A stretch of 64,000 nt of DNA from Syncephalis plumigaleata (GCA_025201365.1 JAIXMF010000007.1:868001-932000); one strand, 5' to 3'. Positions 23,110 to 35,188 are shown, counted from the stretch's first letter. Translations and numbers: made by a program. The notes: generated by a model not told the origin, from the letters alone.

Positions 23110-26100
23110 ATGGCTCTCAATAAAGCTGTCGTTAAAAGCGTGCTAAGCGGAGATACCGTCATATTGCGCGGTCGTCCTCGTCCGGGTGCCACCCCACCTG
23201 AACGTCAACTTAGTCTAGAGAAATTGGCGGCGCCGCGTATGGGTCGTCGCGACACGGACGATGAGGTATAAGAAAGAGAGGGAGAGACAAAGATTGTAAT
23301 CCAATATTGCTTTACTAATTTACTATTCCACGTTAACTATTTAGCCATTTGCTTTGAGTCACGTGAGTTTCTACGTCGTCAGTTAGTCGGTAAAGAGGTG
23401 TCATTCCAAGTGACCTACACCACACAGGGTGGACGCGAATACGGTCGTATTTTTATCGCTAATGAAACGGAACCTGTTAACACGGCGTGTGTACGTAACG
23501 GCTGGTGTCGGGTACGTGACGAGGCCAAGCGAGTTCGCGACGATGACTCGGAGGAGACGGCCGCTGCCGTGGCTCAGCTCGTGGCATTGGAGGAGGAGGC
23601 CAAGACAGCTCAGTCTGGTGTTTGGGCCGATGCACCACGTAATACGCGTCATGTACATCAACAGCTTGTGGGTGATGCACGCGAGTTCCTCGAAGAACAT
23701 CGTGGTAAATCTATCGATGCCATTGTTGAACAAGTACGCGATGGATCCACACTTCGCGTTCAGTTGATCTATCCGGGCAGCGGACCGAACGATTGGATTC
23801 ATCAGTATATTGTACTGCTACTATCGGGCATCAAGGCTCCCGTAGTTCGTACCGGTATACCCGGTGTTCCCGACACGGTAGAACCATTCGGTGAAGAGGC
23901 CAAGTTCTTTGTGGAATCACGCTTGTTACAGCGTGAGGTAAAGATCAAATTGGAAGGTAATTAGCACTTGAATGAACGTGTATCCTCCCTATGTCATCCA
24001 CTAATTGCGCATATATATATGTATATATGTATATGTGATTACATGTAGGCACCAATAATCAAAGTCTTGTTGGTACTGTTATCCATCCAGCTGGCAATAT
24101 TGCCGAAGCATTAGTTTCCCAAGGATTGGCTCGTGTCGTCGACTGGAGTATCGTTCTGTGCAGTAATGGTCCGGCTACCTTAAGAGCCGCTGAACGTACG
24201 GCCAAAGAGAAGCGATTGCGATTGTGGAAAGATTACGTAGTCAAGGAGAAGGCGGCGGGTTCCAGCTTCAACGGTACAATTTCACGCATTGCCAGCGGTG
24301 ATACGTTGCATATCACTCCGAATAATAGCATGCAAGAACGTAAGGTTCGTTTGGCGGGCATTCGTCAATTACGTAGTTCCGACGACAATGAAGCCGGCTA
24401 CTTGCTAGAGGCTAAAGAGTTGTTGCGTAAACGTTTTATCGGCAAACAGGTAAGCACATTTACTTACTTATTCACTTATTTATTTACGGATATAATAATT
24501 CTAACATTAAACACTAGGTACATGTCACCATTGATTATATCCAACCAGCGCAGGGCACCTTTGAAGAGAGAGAATGTGCCACTGTCAAGTATAACAACAT
24601 CAACATTGCTGAATTGTTGGTATCGCGTGGTTTAGCCGGTGTAATTCGGTATCGCAAGGACGACGACAATCGTGCCTCAACCTATGATCAACTATTGATT
24701 GCCGAGGACACTGCCACCAAGACTGGTAAAGGTATTCATAGCGGTAAACCAAAAGCAATTCCTCGTTACACGGATGCATCTGAGGTATGTGATCTATGCA
24801 AGTTGAATATGTGGAATCGTAAATCTAACATGTATATAAATCCACACTAATTAGAATGCTACTCGTGCCAACTCGCATATCTCGGCGCTCAAACGGTCAG
24901 GCACGACCAACGCTATCGTTGAGCACGTTTCAAATGCTGCTCGCTTCCGTCTACTAATCCCCAAGGATAATTGCAAGCTGACACTAGTGCTAGCCGGTAA
25001 ATATGCTGACTCTACCCAATTTACTATTAGTATTAAATTATAAACCGCGTACATCCAGGAATATCGGCACCACGTGTAGCTCGTAATCCTTCGGAGAAGA
25101 GTGATCCTTATGCTCAGGAAGCACTAGAGTTTACCACGCGTAAATGTCTTCAACGCGATGTAAGTGACGTCATTCTAGTTAGCAATAATTAGTATTAATA
25201 GCAGATTAGGTGGAAGTGGAATTCGAGGCAGTCGACAAGGTGGGCGGTTTCATCGGAACCCTTTGGCTGAATGGCGAGAACTTTGGCGTATCATTGCTTG
25301 AACAAGGATTGGCCAAAGTGCACAGCTATAGCGCTGATCAATCATCCTACGGCAATCAATTGTATACAGCGGAACAACGAGCAAAGACGGCGCAATTAAA
25401 TGTAGGCAATTTGCGATACATTATCCTTTATTCCTTATTCCTTCTTATTATCGTTGACTAATAACAATGACAATAGATTTGGACAGGATATGACGAGGAC
25501 AAGATGGTTGCTGAAGCGGAAGCACGATCGGCAGCAGCAGCAGCAGCGGGTGTAGCATCTGTCCCAACAAAAGTAGAAGAGTTACGCGTGGTTGTTACGG
25601 ATATCGGCGATGCTGGTCAACTCGCAGTGCAAGTTATCGGTGATGGTGTTCAGGCACTTGAAAGCCTGATGTCACGTCTAGTGTACATCAAGAGAAGCGA
25701 CCACTCCTACTCATCGTATCGTCCAAAGAATAACGAACTTTGTATGGCTCGTTTTACCGAAGACAATCAATGGTAAGTGGACATGTATAGCCTATTAAAT
25801 GTATAGACTATGTGACATCAACAACTATTAGGTATCGTGCTCGTGTTCGTCGTCACGTTGATGGTGGTAAATCAGTGGAGGTCCTCTATATCGATTACGG
25901 CAATGTAAGTGGTGCTTATTTGTCTATCTACCGAGTAATCATACCTGACAACCATTATAGTCGGAAGTTATTCTCGTGGAACGTGCTCAACCATTGCCAC
26001 CGAGTTTAACAAGTTACCGGCTCAGTCTAAGGAAACGGTATTTGCCTTCCTTAAAGTACCATCTCGTACAGTAAGTTGTAGAAAGAAAGAGAGAAAGAAA

Positions 26101-26534
26101 GAGATATCATATTAATTATATGAAACATTCTAGTCGGATTACGGCGAAGAAGCGTATAACATCATTCGTGATCTAGTGGAGAATGTCGAGTTAATCGCGG
26201 TAGTAGAAGCGAAACAGAGCAGTCTACTTTATTGCACATTCTATAATGCTAAACTTGCGGCGAATCAACGCCAATACGAACGCAGTCTTAACGCCGAACT
26301 AGTACGTCAAGGCTACGCCAGTGTAAATGTCAAGGCGCCTTATGCGCGTGCACACGCACAAACAGTAGCCACCTTGCAAGCTATTCAAACTAATGCTAAG
26401 CGCAGTCGTGTAAGTAGTTAGAACGATGCATTGCAGTGAAACTACTAACATTGCGATAATCCTAATGATTTATTAAATAGAATGGCATGTGGGAATACGG
26501 CGATATCGCCAACGACGATGAAGACGACTATTAA
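23110..26534 (+). CDS. SND1: Tudor-SN (staphylococcal nuclease domain-containing protein 1)
   Basis: RNA-binding cofactor of RNA processing and stress granules, with repeated SN-like domains followed by Tudor. Start ATG 23110 gives [20 protein letters not shown], the classic first SN strand. Later domain openings are [36 protein letters not shown] and [18 protein letters not shown]. The Tudor core is [13 protein letters not shown] with EVLYIDYGN, followed by a last partial SN domain and an acidic end (NDDEDDY). About a dozen short introns, all GT-AG. The frame slips near 23353 (in PFAFESREF) and 26005 (in [11 protein letters not shown]), each one missing base. The tandem SN domains in this family lack the full nuclease triad. 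Ends 176 bp from the convergent TMEM234-like gene. Confidence 0.93.
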
Positions 26535-26709
26535 TCTAAATCTAGACTAGTATAATGTGGTCGTGAGTTGAACGAGCAGCTACTACTACTATACTACTAC
26601 TTGATAATAAAAGCAATTTTAAGCACGACTTGATACGCATAACCCAGCTCCCGCCACAACCATAATCATTCCTAGCCAGGTTCCTATATTTTTTAATAAA
26701 ATGTTTGCA

Positions 26710-27242
26710 TTAGTCAGTTATTATCGTAGCATTCATCATTGATGACCTACTCGATCCACCAGTTGATTCGCCTAGCATGTGACCTGCCAGAGTAGTGCAT
26801 AGGAATGTCATAGAATTCGTAATTGGCACCACTAGTGATAGATCCGATGTACCCAATGTGTAATAATAAACAACGGAACCCGATAAATTAAGTAATAATG
26901 GCACGACATACTAATTATGCATCATATAGAGTAGCGTAATAACTTGGTCAACAATATGTATCAACATAAGCTGACCACTACTCACCTGCCAGCGTGTAGC
27001 CAAGTATAGGAATTCCGATACACCCTTGCCGAAACGACCTGGTCGAACACGGTCAAGACCTTCGGCGCCTCGTTTAATGAATGGATTAGTAAAACCCCAG
27101 CATAGTGCCACTAGCACTAATCCAACAATTGTATCTGTAATAGCAATAGTAATGGATAGATTATTAGTTATTCAAGTGAGCAAGTAAACCAACAACATAT
27201 TGTATTAGTCATAAGCTAATTCTTACTAAGCAGTGAGGCCAT
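26710..27242 (-). CDS. TMEM234: TMEM234-like four-helix membrane protein
   Basis: Small transporter-like protein related to one half of the EamA/DMT fold. Exon 1 (ATG at 27242) is MASLL joined through a 92-nt intron to NTIVGLVLVALCWGFTNPFI, then KRGAEGLDRVRP, which matches the family N-terminus (LVLVAxLWGxTxPxxKR). The last exon gives PLLLNLSGSVVYYYTLG, LSLVVPITNSMTFLCTTLAG and HMLGE, the typical C-terminal half. A further intron lies at about 26905-26985. Residues reach the stop at 26710 without a frame slip. Function of the family is poorly known. It is divergent from transaldolase with 214 bp between starts. Confidence 0.78.
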
Positions 27243-27456
27243 TTGGACAAAAACACAAAAAGATGCTAAAGCAGCGGGTAAGTAAAGTGAGTGGATAGAA
27301 TGGTGATAATGGTGCATGTAACAGCGTAAATGAAGCTGATGATTACGCTGACGTATTTAAAGCGATGCCATTAATCATCAGTTTTCGTACTCTTGTCCTT
27401 TATTCCTTCTTCCTCATATTCTCACTCACTATTATTTCCAACTTGTATTTGACAAC
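27243..27456. promoter_or_regulatory. Bidirectional promoter between TMEM234-like gene and transaldolase
   Basis: 214 bp separate two divergent start codons. The transaldolase side has a long pyrimidine-rich run (about 27390-27440, TTTATTCCTTCTTCC-like), common before highly transcribed fungal genes. No precise TATA or factor site can be assigned. Confidence 0.55.
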
Positions 27457-28908
27457 ATGTCAACTATCCTTGACCAATTGAAGCAGTACACCACTGTCGT
27501 CGCTGATACCGGTGACTTTGAGAGTAAGTGCTGCGTGTTACTTGGTTCACTATTATTCAATGTTCAATATTAACCGTGTTTGCTTTTATTTTGTACATAT
27601 ATCATGACTAGGTATTGCTCAGTATAAACCAACTGATGCCACTACCAATCCTTCGTTGATTCTTGCTGCAACCAAAAAGCCACAATATGCTCCATTGGTG
27701 GAACAGGCTGTTGAATTTGGCAAGCAACGCGGCAGGTAAGTTCAACAATCTACTATGCGATAATAGCAATAGCAATAGCAATATTGTAACTAATACGCTC
27801 CATTTCTATTTGCTTCTCAATAATAGCACGGATGCCGAGAAGGTTGATTGGGCCATCGATAAGCTTGTAAGTTTAGAGATAGCACGAATATGCCAAGTCA
27901 CCGAGTTATTAACGTAGCCTTATCATGATAGTTGATTAATTTCGGCGTGGAAATATTGAAATTAGTTCCAGGTCGTGTCTCCACGGAAGTCGACGCTCAG
28001 TAAGTAACGTGCTAGTGGTACCATGTATAACGCTAATACTCATATAATATGATTCCATTAGTCTATCTTTAACAAACAAGCCACCATCGACAAGGCATTA
28101 CGTTTGATTGATCTTTACAAAGAAGCCGGTATCTCTAAGGAGCGTGTGCTTATCAAGATTGCTTCTACTTGGGAAGGTAATGCATACATACATACATACA
28201 TACATACTATTAGATGGCAGTCTAACTCAATAATTTATGTGTTTGTATTCATGCTACTTATAGGCATTCAAGCGGCTCATGAACTCGAAACTAACACGGC
28301 ATTCATTGTAATTTGACATTGCTATTCTCGTTCGCTCAAGCTGTTGCCTGTGCCGAGGCTGGCGTCACTCTCATCTCACCATTTGTCGGTCGTATTCTCG
28401 ATTGGTACAAGAAACATACGGGCGAGGACTACATCAATCCAGAGACGGATCCAGGTGTTATTTCCGTGCGCCGCATCTACAACTACTACAAAGCTCATGG
28501 CTACTCGACCATTGTAATGGGCGCCAGTTTCCGTAATACAGGCGAGATTCGTTCGTTGGCTGGATGTGACTTTTTAACGATCTCACCCGCATTACTCCAG
28601 GAACTTCACAATGCGCAAGGTGAACTGCCACGCTTACTTGCACCAGAGAAAGGTAAATGACTTTTATTATCGCATCTATTTCATGATAGGTTAACAGCGC
28701 ATTGTAACATCTAAATAATATCTAAATAATAATAATAATAATAGCTGCCACTCAAGCTGATGCCAAGATTCATTTGGATGAAGCGAGCTTCCGTTGGATG
28801 CTCAATGAGGATGCCATGGCCACGGAAAAGTTAAGCGAGGGTATTCGTAAATTCGCTGAAGATGCCACCAAATTGCAACATGATTTATTGGCAAAAATTA
28901 CCGCCTAA
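27457..28908 (+). CDS. TAL1: Transaldolase
   Basis: Pentose-phosphate enzyme moving a dihydroxyacetone unit through a Schiff-base Lys. In order: [70 protein letters not shown] (the Lys in IKIAST), [49 protein letters not shown] and [10 protein letters not shown]. Length is close to the usual ~320-335 residues. Six introns, 51-100 nt. The frame slips near 28069 (LSFNKQAT) and 28302 (ETNTGIHCNL), each one missing base, in a gene that should be essential to pentose metabolism; this is a key argument for sequence error. Starts use a 214-bp shared promoter. Confidence 0.95.
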
Positions 28909-30147
28909 CTATGGAATGTTGTCGACGATAGTAATCAATGAGCGACTATGCTTAAGAGAAGACTACATGAATATGGCATAATCACTAATAAATGATTATT
29001 AGTTACTGACACTTATCATTACTATCGTCTATGAGTGTCACGGTAATAGATACGTGAATAATGAACGAGTGAATAGACAAATGAACCAAGGGGAGATGAG
29101 ATAGTAAAGAGAGGAGAGAATATAGTGAATAATGTGGCATTAACAAAAGATAAAAGAAAGATATTAATAAAAGACAATAAATTTATGAGCATTTCATTAC
29201 AAAATTCTACACATTTATTAATAAAGGTTATCTATTATTAATAAACAGTAAAAGTTAAAGGCTAACAATGCCAACTGGTTGGAAAAGCCTGTAATGTATG
29301 ATTGCTCCTTTATACTTGTAGATTGATTAGTACAATTAGTATTAAACTATTCATGATAATGTATACACTCATAGATAATTCTACCTTTTCTACATCTACT
29401 TGTATCATGATTTACTATCATATGTTTGGTGGTTCTTTTGAAATCAGGCTTACTAAAAAAGGATATCATAATTAATTGTGTCATGGCTTCAGACGGAATT
29501 ATTTCCCGCATTTTCCTATTACACGCTATTAATAGCCACATTACTTGTACATGATGAGGACTCTTCTTTTCTTTCTTCCCTACTTGCCGATCAGTTTATA
29601 TGATCCATTGACGCAATATTCATTCTATAATCCCATTCTATCTAGTAGCTTATTCGCTTCTAGTTCTCTTGTTATTGTTATAGTTCATGGTAATTATTAC
29701 ATACAAGCAGGATCCATTCCTTTTATTTCGTACACATGTGGTCGTGTGTGCGTGGCCATCAGTGATCCGTGTTCAATTTTAGACAGTTGCACGCGATCCG
29801 AAAACACATGATACTCCGTAAATTCGATTAACTAGGCAGCAGCAGCAGCAGCAGTATCAACATTGCTCCTATCTTTTCGCTCTCCTTCAAACTTCAACTC
29901 ACTCACTCCATTACTTGCTCCATTACTCGTTTTCAACTTTTGTCGTTCATGTCACCGCTCCTGTTGTTTCTTTAGCTTTCTATCCTCTTCATATTTAGTG
30001 TTTGTCAAAAGAGACAAAGATACGTCAACGTTAACTAACGCTGGAATTATACTAGTTGTACACCTGGTTGCTGACTGGTTCAACATAGCACATTATACAA
30101 TTCCTTAGAACAATACATTCCTAGTCACACAACGATATAAACATAAC
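28909..30147. other. Intergenic spacer
   Basis: 1.24 kb after transaldolase. AATAAA near 29166, the second copy of the dispersed motif (29230-29297), a short CAG run at 29837-29852 and a CT-rich region before 30000. A frame at 29545-29811 is open but hydrophobic by composition and has no homology I recognise. Confidence 0.5.
29230..29297. repeat. Dispersed 3'-flank motif, copy 2
   Basis: Counterpart of 22805-22860: same blocks TATTAATAAACA, AAAGTT, AACAATG and TGGTTGGAAAAG, with a few extra bases between the first two. A weaker likeness lies right after the first F-box gene (20583-20612). Confidence 0.5.
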
Positions 30148-31175
30148 ATGATACCGCCATCATCATTATCAACATCGTCCACCTCATTTACTCTTAAAAC
30201 ATCTATTCCTTTATTGATACTGCTGTTGTTCGTGCAACTAGTCCATATACCTTCAATAGCTGCACAACAACAGCAACAACAACGACCGGCTCGTTCATCG
30301 CTGCCCGAACGTTATCCGGTCAATTCGACATTGACCGCGCCTGTTACAACATTACGACCTCGTCGACCGCATAATGCAACGGATGCAGCGGAGTTAATGA
30401 CCCGTATTGGACATCGCCTCCTCTACACCATTGGCTTCTATAGTGTGCGCAATCCAACCTATGCTGAGCGCGTTGGTAGTGAATGGATGTCGCCACGTGC
30501 CCCTTTCAAGGTTCAAACGACACCGGAGCTTATGCAGGCTATAAGATCGGCCTTTCTACAACGACATGCAACCGGTGATTTTCGCGGTGTAGTCTACTCA
30601 TGTCTAAAGGAGGGCGAGGTTGCCAGTTTTATTACGTGGCGTGCCACGGCAGCTGATCGTACGGAGGGTGCCGCTGCCGACACGATAAACAACGGGCAAC
30701 CCGATCGACTCACCGTTAGAGTACACTGTATAGCAGGTGTACGACTAGGTGTCGATGCAACCACCATAGATTTCCTCGCTGGACGACCGAAACCCGCTAC
30801 ACCGGGTAAGGTGCAGGATAAAGTGATTGTCACCAGCGGTACAGGCAGCGTTAGTCGTGATGCCACCACTGGTAGTCTACAGATACAACCGCAAATGGGT
30901 GGCACGGCTATTAGTACCACTTCAGTTCTATTCCCGAATGGAACTATCGTTGATATTACGGCATCAAAGAACAGTACAATCTCGACTCCAATCTCGATAA
31001 TACCAATAATGATAACAGCAATAATAAGGACAATAAGAATATTGATAATTCGACCAAGCAAGATACTAACAAAGAACAAGATAGTAGTAATAGCGCAACA
31101 ACTCAACTGACGAATCTACTGCCTACTTTTATTACTACATTCTGTTTGATTAGTGTAAGCTTGATGGTATTATGA
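30148..31175 (+). CDS. Secreted, probably GPI-anchored surface protein of unknown family
   Basis: ATG 30148 opens a Ser-rich start and a hydrophobic signal core (IPLLILLLFVQLVHI, then PSIAAQ as likely cleavage site), followed by a Gln run. The body (RIGHRLLYTIGFYSVRNPTY, GDFRGVVYSCLKEGEVASFI, DRLTVRVHCIAG) is compact and well formed but I do not recognise it. It has a few Asn-X-Thr sites. Near 30992 the frame slips by one missing base. The continuing frame gives an Asn/Asp/Lys-rich spacer, then a hydrophobic end (LLPTFITTFCLISVSLMVL) closing directly at the stop, as in GPI signals. Without the slip the end would be a hydrophobic Ile-rich tail with the stop at 31110. Single exon. Confidence 0.7.
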
Positions 31176-33413
31176 GGGGGAGCGGACGTTCATTGGTACA
31201 TAATTCATCGTCATTATACTCTTTTTTATTATCCATTTCATATATGGTTTCTCTAAATATGTATGCTATTTTACCTGCTTTCATTTGCTTGTCACTTGTT
31301 TCGCTACTCTCCTGGCGTCTATGGCGAGGCAAGTCAACGAGTAATGTGCATCATTGATGATTAATACATACATCTATAAATTGACTAGTCTCTCTCCTTC
31401 CCTTTCTCCCTTTCCCTCCTAATTACTAATACAGTGTTTTTCCATCCAATTAGCGCATTTATCCTTTAACTTTGCTCTTTATAATAAACAGATTAACACA
31501 ATTATTAACACCATTATCGCATTGTTATTATTATTGAGTAGTTGTTATGCACTAGCAGTTGAGGGAGATATTAATGATCACGATATCACATATTAAAATG
31601 AGTGATAACTATTATTTATTCATAGACAGAAGGATAACTGCGCAATTGGATGGAAAAACACTATGTTATTTGAACAGCTTGGTTTGATTTGATTAGTTTT
31701 CGCTCAAGGCGATGATCATTAGACGGAAAAAAGAATAGCACAACCTTTGAATCCGAAATGGTAAAAGTCATCTATTTCTAGCGAGTAGATCCACGAGTGT
31801 AACACATAGCATCAGAAAATAAACTGCCGAATTGCACCCTGCGTTGCTAATGCCAAGAAGAAGGAGAAAGTAGCAACCATTTTGCTAGTTAACTGCCGTG
31901 CTAGTTAATCGGCGTTGCTTGACGATCAACAACAAAGTATACCAGTTGTTGTACGTGTGTAAAATATTACTGTTACTATTACTACTACTATATCTATTAT
32001 GGATCACCTTTGCTACTTTCGTATTACTAATGGTGTAGTTGTCGGTGAATGGCGGAGAGTTTAACTTGTTGGACTTGCTTGCGTGCGTGCGTGTGTACGT
32101 GCGTCACATACGCGTAGTAGATGATATTGATGGTGGTGGTACACGGAATACAAGCCATGTTCACTAGCAACAAATGGCCGAACCATTTCTGTCTTCCTAT
32201 TTTGTTCGATCTACCTCGCACAAACATTAACGAAAGCAGTACACCACATGGTAAATATGATTGTTAACAGCACTGCTAGTCGTGGTGTATGTATGTGTGT
32301 ACGGCTACTACTTGTACACATTTGACTTAGTTTATCGTTTCGGCTTGACGGTAAATGGCACCGGACTAATGTCTAGATTTGGTCCTCGCCCATCCGCACG
32401 TACACGTCAAATGGAAAGAAATTCTTTTCCTTCCAAATCTAGCCGAGGCATCATTTAACCGTTAAATAGACGACGTTTGCCATTGACATGAGCTGTTTTT
32501 TTGTTGTTTCTGGAAACACACTCGAGCTCTATCGTTATTATTGTCATTCTATTTCTTACTATTTAGTTCGTGTGTACGTGTGGCTAGCTAGTTGATTATT
32601 ATTCTTGTTGTTGTTATTGTTATTGAAGAAGCACCACTATACTACGCAGCAGTATTGTAGTGTTTACGCGTATTGATTTCGATTCTCGCTTTCTTTATTC
32701 TCTTCCATATCTCATTCAAATTCTGCTTATACTTCTTCTTTCATTGCTTGATTCGTATATTTATTATTAATTTCTATATTCATTATCTATCTCTTCCGAC
32801 TTCCGATATCAAGTATAGTAAGGTAAGAAGAATAAAGCAATTACAAGGCGGTGGCATAATCATGACAATTGTTATACGGAATACGTTACAAGTAATGACG
32901 ATATGAAGTGGGAAATTCTCGGATGTATTAATATCCCAGTGGATCAAAAGGTCCCAATGTTTCATCTGCTTTTTAATATATATTAATATAAGCATATGAT
33001 CTCACGATTTATAATTATCGTAGTCATCATCAACATCATCGTCATTATCATCATCGTCATTATCATTATCGTCATCATATCATTCTTGTTACATTATTCT
33101 TGTTATTACTGAGGTTATTACATTTATCATTTCATTACTACCAGCACTTGCGATTATTGCTATTTTAATGGCTTCTATTTTAGCATATTTTTACTAACCA
33201 TAAGCGAAAAAAATTATAATACGATTAGGGATCTTTAGCGACACGTCTGTGTGTTTGTAGTTGTGATAGATTCATTCATTCATACTACTACTGCAACCGC
33301 TATCTGTTTGTGACTTACTATGCTGGATAGAGTCGTGTTATCCAATTAGAGAAATAGTCATACACTAGTGATTTTTACATTTTACGATTACTAGTACAGC
33401 AACAACAACAATC
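31176..33413. other. Large intergenic region with a nested inverted repeat
   Basis: 2.2 kb between the surface-protein and globin genes. It includes a nested inverted repeat at 32348-32462, GT/TG-rich stretches at 32070-32110 and 32285-32305, and ATC triplets at 33025-33080. No convincing coding frame. A leader for the globin gene may start near 33250. Confidence 0.5.
32348..32462. other. Nested inverted repeat (possible structured RNA)
   Basis: Outer arms ACGGTAAATG (32348-32357) and CATTTAACCGT (32452-32462) pair with one bulge. Inner arms CTAGATTTGG (32373-32382) and CCAAATCTAG (32433-32442) pair perfectly. Between them GGAAAGAAATTCTTTTCC (32413-32430) can form a small hairpin. Seen directly; function unknown. 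Confidence 0.45.
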
Positions 33414-34702
33414 ATGTCGACTAATGGACATCGTATACGAGCACCGGCCGTCGCTCATACGATGAGTCCGTTACTCGATGATGACACGGTACTTCGTATT
33501 GCCAACGACTTTTTCGAGTTCAATATCACTCATCCATTAACTAAATCCTACTACGCCGGTATTAATATGGATCGCCTTCGTCGTATGTTCCGTTACTTTG
33601 TCGTCTCGGCCCTTGGCGGTGTAGGCTATGATCGCGAAGCAATGCGACGAGCTCATCGGCAGCACAACATTACTCACGATTTATTCAATGTGGTCATTGG
33701 TCATTTACGTGAAGCGGTCGTGCGACATGCCCCGGAAATGGCCGCTGTCGTTATGAAGGTTGCCGAGCACACGCGCTACGACATGGTATCATCGGTGGAC
33801 TACGCGACAAGTAAGAGCGACACGTTAGCAGCTGAAATCGGCCTAGGCGGTATTCGTAGCTATCCCAACTCGAATATTCTCTCGGAGGCAACAGCCGAGG
33901 CAGAAGCATCCGGCGGCTGTCCATTTTATCAGCGTCGTTTAGCGCGTCTACAACAAGAGAAAGAGCGCAGGAAAGTAAGGGAGATTCGCAGCACTTGCCC
34001 ACCCCCGCTTCATCGGATCCATCGTCGCCCAATATACGACCATTATCGCCAACCTCCTCCTCTTCCTCCTCCATTTGTCCATTCAGTGGTAGTTTCTCCG
34101 CGTCTACCATGGTAGGATCATCAATTCATAGTAGTCAATCGTCGTCATTGGAGGGTCGACGACGTGGTGGCAGTGGTGGCGGTAGCATGTCGATTAACAC
34201 GACAACGACGGCGACGGCGACGAACAACAACAGCAATGGAGATATTATCGACACAGACGAGGAACCATTGCCACCCTCGCCATTACCGCTTAATGGTAAT
34301 GTACATCGTTTGAACGAGGAAGAGTTGCACATGTTGTCGCGTCGTTTCTTCGAGCGTAACATCGTCGACGCACGTATTCGTCAGTATTACCACGGCATCG
34401 ATTCACAGCGCCTACACCGGATGATGACATGCTTCCTTAATCATGCCGTTCAGGGCGTGCCTTACAATCGTGCTCGTATGCGAGCCGTGCATCGACGTCT
34501 ATTCGTGTTTGACAACTCGCATTTTGACGCGGTACTCTCGAATTTATCGGCGGTTCTCTACAAAGATTTCCCTGGCATGTTGAATCGCGATGAGATTGCC
34601 TACGTCATGGCAGAGGCAGAACGAATGCGTGGTGATATCGTTCAAGCGGTTGCGAAACCGGCAGGTCGACGGGCATCGGCAAATACACTGCGATTACGCT
34701 AA
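33414..34702 (+). CDS. Protein with two tandem truncated-haemoglobin (2/2 globin) domains
   Basis: Domain 1 (residues ~22-125): ANDFFEFNITH, YYAGINMDRLRRMFRYFVVS, ALGG, then AMRRAHRQHNITHDLFNVVI. Domain 2 (~300-410): SRRFFERNIVD, YYHGIDSQRLHRMMTCFL, then RMRAVHRRLFVFDNSHFDAV. Both align with group-1 truncated haemoglobins such as mycobacterial HbN (DFYVRVLAD...FFSGTNMSRLKG...MKQVHQGRGITMHHF). The proximal His is in RRAHR and RAVHR. Tyr B10 of HbN is Phe in both. Linker is Ser-rich, with CPF at each side. One missing base near 33960 joins the halves; both halves remain open through the overlap. ATG 33414. The role may be oxygen or nitric oxide chemistry; not shown. Confidence 0.8.
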
Positions 34703-35188
34703 AACGAAAAAACAATCGAACAATTCTTTAATCATTTCTCATTATATCTATATCTATAATACTATCGATGATAAGATAATCATGACAGCAACAATGACAA
34801 AATAGTAGCGTTTCCTTCTTATTGATTGGCAGGGCATCTTGATTATCTTTATTATCCAACGGTGCCATTTCATTTCTTTCATTTCATTCTTTCATTCCAT
34901 TTCATTTTCTTTTTACGTCAATGACAATACCATCATTACTCTCATATCATTTATCTATTGTATCAAAAATTGCGGATTTATTCTATTATATAAATATCTC
35001 ATTAAACACAGTAATAGCTAGTGACATGTATAAGTAATAAGCATCTTGTATGTAGATGATTACAAATGTTCTTTATTGATTAATGAGGGATGAAATGAAA
35101 GGGAAACGAGCAATTGCGTCATCAATTAATTTGACTTTGTTTCTCTTTCTTCTTCTTATTGTTGCTATACGCGTAAACGGTTGCAAGA
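34703..35188. other. Intergenic spacer
   Basis: Globin 3' flank and TXNDC17 upstream region. Pyrimidine-rich TTTCATTTCATTCTTTC-like tracts at 34865-34915. No gene seen. Confidence 0.5.

Noticed and set aside
29545-29811. 88-codon hydrophobic frame after transaldolase
   Set aside because: AT-rich composition, no homology and no upstream gene signals.
30594-31106. 170-codon antisense frame in the surface-protein gene
   Set aside because: Shadow of the plus-strand gene; the plus strand has signal peptide and GPI-type end.
33751-34362. Antisense frames across the globin gene
   Set aside because: Acidic/Ser-rich shadows of the Ser-rich linker; the globin reading is supported by family motifs.
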